From Lacicoccus alkaliphilus DSM 16010 (GTDB taxonomy: Bacteria; Bacillota; Bacilli; Staphylococcales; Salinicoccaceae), in the NCBI RefSeq assembly GCF_900142805.1, contig NZ_FRCF01000008.1, forward strand, positions 1-64,000: DNA of 64,000 nucleotides, given 5' to 3'. This document shows, in pieces, positions 1-5,822 of the stretch (the stretch's first letter is position 1; the number at the start of each line of letters is the position of its first letter). Below the pieces are notes generated by a model. That model ran no database searches, was not told the origin of the DNA, and saw only the letters and a program-made list of their open reading frames with translations. The position numbers and the translations under genes were made by a program.

Positions 1-37
1 ATGGAATTTCAATCCACGCACCCACACGGGGTGCGAC
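1..37 (-). CRISPR. First (leader-proximal) repeat of a type I-C CRISPR array, cut by the window edge
   Basis: Read on the minus strand, 37..6 is a 32-nt repeat starting GTCGCACC and ending GGATTGAAAT, with an internal hairpin (GCACCC/GGGTGC). This is the standard type I-C repeat form. Only five bases of the first spacer (5..1) lie in the window, so spacer count and content cannot be seen. The position directly downstream of cas2, with an AT-rich leader between, makes this the leader end of the array, where new spacers are added. Confidence 0.9.
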
Positions 38-192
38 TGCTTATTTAACAACAATAAGGCCCTGTGTGTAATACATAAGCGAGATATTACAACAGTTTTT
101 CTTATATTCACATAATAAAATGTTTGATTTTTGTGCGAACCTCTCCACGTTTCATGAGCAACCCCGGTTCGCACTACTCTAGAAGCACTACT
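38..192 (-). promoter_or_regulatory. CRISPR leader with inverted repeat
   Basis: This 155-bp AT-rich stretch between the cas2 stop and the first repeat has no ORF. It contains a perfect 9-bp inverted repeat, GTGCGAACC at 133-141 and GGTTCGCAC at 166-174, around a 24-nt loop. A tandem copy of GCACTACTCTA lies at 171-181 and 185-195, overlapping the cas2 stop. Leaders carry the array promoter and the integrase docking sites; which elements do this here is not shown by the sequence. Confidence 0.75.
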
Positions 193-486
193 CTATAAAA
201 TGAACACATCTTTATCGGGATGATAGGAATCGTCTTTCCCTAATGTCTCGATTCTTCTATCCCAATTTTTTCCTAATAAATAAAATCTTAATGAATCTGT
301 ATCTTCATTAATAATATCTTTCAAGTCATTCTTCAGACGGACGTACTGATCCGGCAAAATACTACATTCAAATACTGAATTTTGAACGCGCTGTCCATAA
401 TCGGTGCATTTCTTTGCTACATGCCTTAATCTCTTTTTACCACTATTTGATTCAGTGTTAACATCATAAGTCACCAAAACCAACAT
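193..486 (-). CDS. cas2: CRISPR-associated endoribonuclease/integrase subunit Cas2 (type I-C)
   Basis: The 97-residue protein has the usual Cas2 length and opens with the ferredoxin-like strand MLVLVTYDV, whose Asp is the conserved acidic residue. The YGQRVQNSVFEC segment is the typical second Cas2 motif. Cas2 dimers bridge two Cas1 dimers in the spacer-integration complex. It is the last cas gene before the leader and starts 14 nt after the cas1 stop, so it is surely co-transcribed with cas1. ATG start with a GGCGGTGA site upstream. Confidence 0.95.
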   Translation of the reverse strand: MLVLVTYDVNTESNSGKKRLRHVAKKCTDYGQRVQNSVFECSILPDQYVRLKNDLKDIINEDTDSLRFYLLGKNWDRRIETLGKDDSYHPDKDVFIL

Positions 487-500
487 TTTTTAATCACCGC

Positions 501-1529
501 CTAAGTGAGAAATGGAGGATAAGCTTCAAGATCTTTTCTTATATGCCTGCTCAGCAGTTGAGCTTGGACATAAGGTATCAGTCCTATAGGAACTTTTTCT
601 TGTATAAACGGGTGAATGATTTCTTCCTTTTTTCTGTTCTGCCACAACTTCAATACATTCTGCCGTCCTTTATCATTCAAAAGCACAGCTCCATTTTCTT
701 TTACCTCAAAATATTTTTCATTAATTTGCTTACGGTTTATCAAGGTGACGACAAACCTATCGACCATGAAGGGTCTCAATTCCTCAATAAGATCCAAGGC
801 CAGGCTCACCCTCCCCGGCCGGTCTGTGTGATAAAATCCAACATAACTATCCAGCCCTACCGTCTCTAAGGCTGACTGTATTTCATAAGTTAATAGGCTA
901 TATAGATAAGATAATATAGCATTAACCCTGTTTAAAGGAGGTCTCTTCGATCGCATAACAAATTTAAAGTCTTCTTTTTGATACAATATTAGTTCATCAA
1001 ATGTTTGAAAATACTGTCGGGCTGCGTCACCTTCCACCCCTCTCAAAGAATCAAGATTTGCACATTGATCCAGTTTCTCAATCTGACTTTTTAAATATTC
1101 TATGGTAAAGAGTACCTTGCTTTTATCCACCTTTTCCCCGTGGTCACGAAGCAGTCTTAAAAATAGCTTACGGCTGTTTATGAGCTTCCCCTTAACACAG
1201 TTAACAGCAACCAACAAACTCGATTCTTCATCATCTGCCAATCTGTATTGTGCTCTTCTGAGCAGGACATTCCCATTGGTGACACCGATGAATTTACCGC
1301 AAAACTGTCCATTTGGGGTAAGATAAGTTATCGATATATTATTTTCATTGGCCAGCCTGACTACTCCCGGACTGGCTCCTGTGTAATTAAAGCATACAAT
1401 CCCTTCCAATATGTGTATCGGGAAGCGTTTGACAACTTTATCTTCATGCCTGACAACTATATTTTCACGTTCACGGCCTAAGTGAAAATTTTCATTAGTG
1501 ATATATAAAGTATTCAATAATTTTCTCAT
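501..1529 (-). CDS. cas1: CRISPR-associated integrase Cas1 (type I-C)
   Basis: The protein has 342 residues, the usual length. The metal-binding residues of the Cas1 active site are present: E166 in EGDAA, H234 in GFYHTDRPGR and D246 in LALDLIEE. Cas1 carries out the two transesterifications that insert a spacer at the leader-repeat junction. Its start overlaps the cas4 stop by 4 nt, so the two are translationally coupled, which fits the Cas4-Cas1 complex known in I-C systems. No damage is seen. Confidence 0.97.
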   Translation of the reverse strand: MRKLLNTLYITNENFHLGRERENIVVRHEDKVVKRFPIHILEGIVCFNYTGASPGVVRLANENNISITYLTPNGQFCGKFIGVTNGNVLLRRAQYRLADDEESSLLVAVNCVKGKLINSRKLFLRLLRDHGEKVDKSKVLFTIEYLKSQIEKLDQCANLDSLRGVEGDAARQYFQTFDELILYQKEDFKFVMRSKRPPLNRVNAILSYLYSLLTYEIQSALETVGLDSYVGFYHTDRPGRVSLALDLIEELRPFMVDRFVVTLINRKQINEKYFEVKENGAVLLNDKGRQNVLKLWQNRKKEEIIHPFIQEKVPIGLIPYVQAQLLSRHIRKDLEAYPPFLT

Positions 1530-2194
1530 ATCATATCCTCATTCAGATGATTGCTCATATAGTTCGCAATATTCGTCTTCTTCTTGGTCAGACGCGGGAT
1601 ACAAATATCATATAATGAGCATTCTTTACAGTTTTTGTAAGTCTCGGCTTGGAGGGTTCTTCCTTCCTTATAAATCTCATGCATGATGTTGGCAGTGTGC
1701 CCCACTTCTTTTCTCAAATCTTGTGTTATCTCCACTTTAACCTTTTTATTGGTTTGGTTATAGTATAAAAAAGAATGAGAAATCTCGACATCCAATGTCT
1801 CTTCTAAGCAAATCACCTGGGCAACAAGTTGCACAATGTCCCTGTTGTCCTTCTTTTCTTTACCACGTTTGAATTCAACGATTGCAGGGTCCCACAATCC
1901 ATTCTTTCCTTGGATTTCAGCTCCTGCACTTTCTTGTTTAGTGAATTCTACAACATCGAGAATGCCTGATAAACCCAATTTAGAGGAGGCCACAGGCATC
2001 GCTCTCGAGATGAAATGATTTTTCCTTTTTTCTTTCAGATAAGGATTATCCGCTTTTTCATGGACGATTCGTCCTTCTGCTGTCCATTTGTTCTCTTTCC
2101 ATTGTTGTTCAACATGTATGAGACTCCATTGCCGCTTACAAAAATAGAAGTGCTGTATCCCGCTTAACATGAGATAGTCATCTTCCCGGTACAT
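1526..2194 (-). CDS. cas4: CRISPR-associated Cas4 exonuclease (PAM-selecting adaptation factor)
   Basis: The 222-residue protein is a RecB-like nuclease. The iron-sulfur cluster cysteines are C19 and the C-terminal group C189, C192 and C198. Nuclease motifs are H45 (GRIVHEKAD), D80 (SGILDVVEF), E107/K109 (IVEFKRGK) and Q122. In type I-C, Cas4 trims prespacers and checks the PAM before Cas1-Cas2 integration. It lies 2 nt after cas7 and overlaps cas1 by 4 nt, so it belongs to the same transcript. Confidence 0.95.
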   Translation of the reverse strand: MYREDDYLMLSGIQHFYFCKRQWSLIHVEQQWKENKWTAEGRIVHEKADNPYLKEKRKNHFISRAMPVASSKLGLSGILDVVEFTKQESAGAEIQGKNGLWDPAIVEFKRGKEKKDNRDIVQLVAQVICLEETLDVEISHSFLYYNQTNKKVKVEITQDLRKEVGHTANIMHEIYKEGRTLQAETYKNCKECSLYDICIPRLTKKKTNIANYMSNHLNEDMI

Positions 2195-2196
2195 AA

Positions 2197-3045
2197 TCAG
2201 ATCCCCTCTAATTGCTCGACCTTGAGTCCGAGCGCTTCATATTCCTTCAATTTCTCTTCATTTAAGCGAAGATTATAGTCTTCATACTGTTCCTTCATAT
2301 CATTTTCTCTGTCCCATTCCAATAACCCTTTGATTTTTGCACTTGATACGTTACCGATTTTTGATGAATGCTTAAACCAGTAGATATCTTTAACTTCCAT
2401 GGAACCTTCGGGACGGGCTGAAGAAGCATCATTTATGAACAAGGTCTGAATGGCTTCTTTTAATACATTTAAATCTTCTTCATTAAAACCTGTTCTTTCT
2501 GCATAAAAGCAGTTGACCGCTCCGTGGATAACATATGTACCGAATTCAACCACATGTTTGGTCCCCATTGTATCGGAAGAACGAGACTTTTCATTTTTAG
2601 GTTTCATACCATTTGTACTTCTTGTGATTTGCATGGAGGTGATTTCCACAGGGTCCAAAGATTTGGCAATGCCGATGGATACCGGACCACGTATACCAAT
2701 TGACTTCTTTTCATAAGTGATCACCTGACCGAATGCCCTTACATCCAACCATTTTTCCAGTACTCCTTTCTCAACCTCAAGGTCATTCTTATTTCCTTTG
2801 AAATGCTCAAGATAGCGCTCCTCCAGAGAATAAAAATCATCATCTACTCGATCACGTGATTTCACAAATATTTCATGACCGAAATCCTGCATACGGTTCC
2901 GTATTTTTCTCTTGATGCTGACATCACTCATCTCCCCATAGCCCTTGGAATCAGTTCTCGGCATATTCCCTGCCAGCGGGTCACCATTCGGATTAGCATT
3001 GTTGACGACTATGGTCGCGATAAAATCAATTTTATTTTCAATCAT
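2197..3045 (-). CDS. cas7: Cas7 (Csd2), Cascade backbone subunit, type I-C
   Basis: The 282-residue protein opens with the Csd2/Cas7 signature NNANPNGDPLAGNMPRTDS at about residue 15, followed by a basic helix. Cas7 polymerises along the crRNA to form the backbone of the I-C Cascade complex. The ATG follows the cas8c TAA directly, with GAGGAGG inside the end of cas8c, so translation is coupled to that gene. Length is normal and no motif is missing. Confidence 0.96.
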   Translation of the reverse strand: MIENKIDFIATIVVNNANPNGDPLAGNMPRTDSKGYGEMSDVSIKRKIRNRMQDFGHEIFVKSRDRVDDDFYSLEERYLEHFKGNKNDLEVEKGVLEKWLDVRAFGQVITYEKKSIGIRGPVSIGIAKSLDPVEITSMQITRSTNGMKPKNEKSRSSDTMGTKHVVEFGTYVIHGAVNCFYAERTGFNEEDLNVLKEAIQTLFINDASSARPEGSMEVKDIYWFKHSSKIGNVSSAKIKGLLEWDRENDMKEQYEDYNLRLNEEKLKEYEALGLKVEQLEGI

Positions 3046-3438
3046 TTAAATTTCCTCCTCTTCAACATCTTTTTTAGAAAATATATAATCGTTTTCTGAG
3101 TAATATCCAAAAATGAACTGATATCCTAAAGATTTATTCAGTTCTTTTTCATCTGTATGATGGTGCAGAGCATTGATGATTTCTTGTTTTTCTGCGGCCA
3201 ATTTATAATATAAGCCCTTTTTTCCTTCGCTGTTTCTTAACCGTTTCTCATATGATTTAACTTTTTCTTCGAGACGCATCATCATCGTTGCCGGATTATT
3301 GGTGTAAGAAGTCCAAAATTTTTCAGCATTTGTGACACGTTTATTATCTTTATCGAAAGTACTCGCTTCAATCCTCTCGTATACCGCTAATAATCGGCCA
3401 TACAAATAGGATCTATCCATATTATTTTTATCCACCAT
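3046..3438 (-). CDS. cas11c: Cas11c small subunit translated from an internal start within cas8c
   Basis: An in-frame ATG at 3438-3436 (codon 499 of cas8c) is preceded by AAAGGGAGG at 3456-3448, with 9 nt to the ATG. This is better than many real ribosome sites in the window. The product would be 130 residues starting MVDKNNMDRSYLYG, a helical, lysine-rich protein. It is known for type I-C that a small subunit, Cas11c, is made this way and lines the inner filament of Cascade. A second in-frame ATG lies six codons later. The start is inferred from sequence only. Confidence 0.8.
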   Translation of the reverse strand: MVDKNNMDRSYLYGRLLAVYERIEASTFDKDNKRVTNAEKFWTSYTNNPATMMMRLEEKVKSYEKRLRNSEGKKGLYYKLAAEKQEIINALHHHTDEKELNKSLGYQFIFGYYSENDYIFSKKDVEEEEI

Positions 3439-4932
3439 CTTCTCAAACCTCCCTTTCTTCCCATTATTGAGTACGGCCAAAGCGACAAACATCAAATGGT
3501 TCCACATATTGTCGTAACTCATTCTGTTTTTAATGTTAAGCTTTGCCTTCACCACGAAGTCAGCTGGCATGTCTCCCCCTTCGATAATGTGAGTGACGAT
3601 TGTCCGTTCTTGAGATTTTCTGAAGCTACCATTATCCAGTGACATCTTACCATCTCTCTCAATTCCATAAATTGTATGGATGAGATTGTAAGTATTAGGT
3701 GTTTGAATCTCACTCTTTCCTTTTTCGTGGTTATATCGCCACCAGGAATTGATTCCCTGCCATTTTTTTAAATTGTTAACTAACTGCGATACAGAGAGTT
3801 CTTTGAAATACTTCACAGAAATCCTTCCATTGCTCGCCTTATCAAGAATCGCTACATAGTAGATGTCTGACTCCGCGAGTTTCATATCCCCTCGTTTAAA
3901 TATTTGACCAATTCTCTCATTTCTTTTAGTTACGGGGACAAAATCCTCCTCAGGTGGGGTTGTTCCAAAAAGGAAATCGTCCATATCTTCTCCTGGACTC
4001 GTGACATCAATTCCGGCATCATTTGAAAGATCCGTTGAAAACCAATTAATCAAGTATTGTTGCTCACCTAAATGTTGATTGCTGTTCCTGTTTTCCAGTA
4101 GATATTTAAGCATAAGGTGTACTTTTTCAGAAGTGCTGTATCCTATTTGGACGATGTCAGTACCAGATTTGAACCTGCCGTAGTATGTCTCTTTATTGTT
4201 GCTGACTGATATCAGCTTTGCATTGCCCAACAACCCGCGATGATTTTTGACGATGTAATCTTCTTCTCCTGTAAAATAGCACACACCGTTATTCTTATTA
4301 TTATTCTCAACATATCTAATATAATCCTGGTGTAATTCTTTATTTCTGGTGACGCTGACATTGACCGGTCCTTTAAACTCTTCAATGCTGAAGGTGATGA
4401 ATACGCTGGACAAATCATCCTGCTTCGGCTTACCTTTATCATCTTTGTAATTGACGGTCAGACCCCGAATCTCATAATCCAGGCCGTCATACAGACTGCT
4501 GATGATTGATATTAACATTTCTTCACTGTTGATGAATGCTTTAATGGCTTTCAGAAAGCGTTTTGTGTGCTCACTAAAATTATTATCCAGCCAGTCATTA
4601 AAAATCTCTTTATAATTCGTGTGTTTTTGTTCATCGTTCGGTGCTAAGTATTGTAATTTATCGACGAGGGGGTGGGGAGGAGGATTTTTACCGGAACGTG
4701 TCAATGATTTCTCTGTTACAGGGAAAATGATACTTTCCTTATCATTTAAAAATTCAGCTTTTACAAACTCCCCTTCTTTGGTAAGAGTGCATTGAATGAT
4801 GTTCTTACCATCCGACCTCATATTATTGTGATAAATAGGCAGCAATACCGTGCTGCCTTCCTCGTATTGATCCACCAACCCTGCTTTTTCAGCCTGATTA
4901 TAAGTATTCAGTAGTGCCGTGACCAGACTCAT
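3046..4932 (-). CDS. cas8c: Cas8c (Csd1), large subunit of type I-C Cascade
   Basis: The 628-residue protein is recognised as Csd1 by its start (MSLVTALLNTYNQAEKAGL), its length and its position between cas5c and cas7. Cas8c recognises the PAM and starts target unwinding. The last 130 residues form a helical domain that also exists as a separate product, Cas11c, from an internal start (see 3046-3438). An AAGGGGGT site precedes the ATG; the gap after cas5c is 14 nt. Confidence 0.96.
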   Translation of the reverse strand: MSLVTALLNTYNQAEKAGLVDQYEEGSTVLLPIYHNNMRSDGKNIIQCTLTKEGEFVKAEFLNDKESIIFPVTEKSLTRSGKNPPPHPLVDKLQYLAPNDEQKHTNYKEIFNDWLDNNFSEHTKRFLKAIKAFINSEEMLISIISSLYDGLDYEIRGLTVNYKDDKGKPKQDDLSSVFITFSIEEFKGPVNVSVTRNKELHQDYIRYVENNNKNNGVCYFTGEEDYIVKNHRGLLGNAKLISVSNNKETYYGRFKSGTDIVQIGYSTSEKVHLMLKYLLENRNSNQHLGEQQYLINWFSTDLSNDAGIDVTSPGEDMDDFLFGTTPPEEDFVPVTKRNERIGQIFKRGDMKLAESDIYYVAILDKASNGRISVKYFKELSVSQLVNNLKKWQGINSWWRYNHEKGKSEIQTPNTYNLIHTIYGIERDGKMSLDNGSFRKSQERTIVTHIIEGGDMPADFVVKAKLNIKNRMSYDNMWNHLMFVALAVLNNGKKGRFEKMVDKNNMDRSYLYGRLLAVYERIEASTFDKDNKRVTNAEKFWTSYTNNPATMMMRLEEKVKSYEKRLRNSEGKKGLYYKLAAEKQEIINALHHHTDEKELNKSLGYQFIFGYYSENDYIFSKKDVEEEEI

Positions 4933-4946
4933 GATTACACCCCCTT

Positions 4947-5660
4947 CTATTTATCCAATCCATCATACTCCTCCTCCACAGACTTGATTTGTTTTGAATA
5001 CTTGAAGTCATAAACCGAGAGTTCATTTTGAACTTCACATTCATCTTGACTTTTAAATCGGATGACACCGTCTTTCATCACAGTGTTGGTAAAGCAGGCA
5101 ATCAAAGGCTTATTTGGAGAGGTCGGATACTTGAACGAGTGGAACATGATACCAAATGATAAAGTCTGATCATCATAAAAACTTCTTGCTTGATCATATT
5201 CATCTGCAGATACCGCTTCAACGTAGGCCACACACTCCCGGGTGCCCAGAAACACATCTCTTCTGCCGCCTTTTTTAATCGAACGTTCAGCGATGGCTTC
5301 ATGCTTCTTCTGATTACGGTCATAATCCAAATCCTGTCGGTTTTCATTCCATTCAAAATGATATTTGACGTAATAGCATGGGTCCGATAAATAGGTCACA
5401 TAGTTTAGGTCCGCTTTCCCCTTGCCCACCATGGCACGTATGCCTTTGGTGTCTGTCTGGATTGGATTGATGACTTTGACCTCATCAATGACATTTACCA
5501 GGGTAGGTTTAAAATACAAACTGTCGGCGATACCATGAAGCCCCTGCCTGGTCGGCACTGAATACGAAAACTTTTCTCCTCCGCCTTTGCTTGATACATC
5601 ACTCCAGAGCGCATAATCTCCATAAACCTTGAAATATAACGGTTTCGATTGAAATTTCAT
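4947..5660 (-). CDS. cas5c: Cas5c (Cas5d), pre-crRNA endoribonuclease and Cascade subunit
   Basis: The 237-residue protein has the Cas5d signatures SVPTRQGLHGI near the N terminus and a basic central segment with K-K-H followed by GGRRDVFLGTREC. The Lys-His pair (119/120 in this numbering) matches the catalytic pair known in Cas5d, which cuts the repeat 3' of its hairpin to leave an 11-nt handle. I chose the ATG at 5660 over the GTG at 5669: AGAGGTG sits 6 nt before this ATG, and the GTG would lie inside that site. It is the first gene of the cas5c-to-cas2 operon. Confidence 0.95.
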   Translation of the reverse strand: MKFQSKPLYFKVYGDYALWSDVSSKGGGEKFSYSVPTRQGLHGIADSLYFKPTLVNVIDEVKVINPIQTDTKGIRAMVGKGKADLNYVTYLSDPCYYVKYHFEWNENRQDLDYDRNQKKHEAIAERSIKKGGRRDVFLGTRECVAYVEAVSADEYDQARSFYDDQTLSFGIMFHSFKYPTSPNKPLIACFTNTVMKDGVIRFKSQDECEVQNELSVYDFKYSKQIKSVEEEYDGLDK

Positions 5661-5677
5661 ATCTCTCACCTCTTTTT

Positions 5678-5697
5678 TTCATTATCGCTAAATATAA
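5678..5697 (+). promoter_or_regulatory. Predicted Cascade target site (TTC PAM plus seed match) in the cas5c operon promoter
   Basis: TTC at 5678-5680 is the canonical type I-C PAM. It is followed at 5681-5691 by ATTATCGCTAA, identical to the first 11 nt of the pseudo-spacer of the small RNA at 5775-5785. Over the 17 nt of pseudo-spacer before the terminator, 14 match. Bound Cascade would lie over the transcription start and the -10 box of the cas5c promoter. The CreR gene itself lacks the PAM, because AAT precedes the pseudo-spacer, so it should not be bound. Confidence 0.8.
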
Positions 5698-5719
5698 AAT
5701 ATTAATATTATTTTGTCAA
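5691..5719 (-). promoter_or_regulatory. Promoter of the cas5c-cas8c-cas7-cas4-cas1-cas2 operon
   Basis: On the minus strand, TTGACA (5719-5714) is followed by 17 nt and TATATT (5696-5691). The -35 is a perfect consensus and the -10 matches 5 of 6. The start would be near 5684, about 24 nt before the cas5c ATG. The -10 and start lie inside the predicted Cascade target. The -35 overlaps the -35 of the divergent small-RNA promoter. Confidence 0.75.
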
Positions 5720-5740
5720 TTTCTGTTCCTTTGGTATAAT
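5713..5740 (+). promoter_or_regulatory. Promoter of the CRISPR-repeat-like small RNA
   Basis: TTGTCA at 5713-5718 and a perfect TATAAT at 5735-5740 are separated by 16 nt. The predicted start is A5747, which is the exact edge of the repeat-like sequence. The -35 is shared back to back with the cas5c operon promoter, so the two polymerases would compete. Confidence 0.75.
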
Positions 5741-5746
5741 CTTCTT

Positions 5747-5822
5747 ATTCGCAGTCAGCTGCGCGGATTGAAATATTATCGCTAATTATCGAGCATAAAG
5801 CTTTAATGCTTTATGCTTTTTT
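5747..5822 (+). ncRNA. creR: CreR-like Cas-regulating RNA: degenerate I-C repeat, 17-nt pseudo-spacer, terminator
   Basis: The region between cas3 and cas5c has no ORF but reads as a small RNA gene. Positions 5748-5774 form a shortened CRISPR repeat. TTCGCA matches the repeat 5' end (5 of 6), a hairpin CGCAG-TCAG-CTGCG replaces the repeat stem-loop, and the last 16 nt (CTGCGCGGATTGAAAT) match the array repeat at 14 positions. The 11-nt handle CGGATTGAAAT differs from the array handle by one base. The pseudo-spacer ATTATCGCTAATTATCG (5775-5791) runs straight into an intrinsic terminator that can replace the 3' repeat hairpin. Cas5c processing and loading into Cascade are inferred. Guide RNAs of this kind (CreR, and CreA of CreTA) are established regulators in other type I systems; a short seed match gives binding without cleavage. 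Confidence 0.82.
5792..5822 (+). terminator. Intrinsic terminator of the CreR-like RNA
   Basis: AGCATAAAGC (5792-5801) and GCTTTATGCT (5808-5817) form a perfect 10-bp stem with a 6-nt loop, followed by a T run to 5822. The T run overlaps the cas3 stop codon. Read on the minus strand, the hairpin has no T run after it, so it serves the plus-strand RNA and would not stop cas3 transcripts. Confidence 0.85.

Noticed and set aside
5648-5656. GATTGAAAT, the repeat 3' end, at the start of cas5c
   Set aside because: It is the complement of cas5c codons 2-4 (K-F-Q) and has no hairpin or promoter on that strand; most likely chance, or only a weak recombination trace.
5747-5822. A CreTA-type toxin-antitoxin pair instead of CreR
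   Set aside because: No small toxin ORF fits between the RNA and the promoters, and the seed match is to the cas operon promoter itself.
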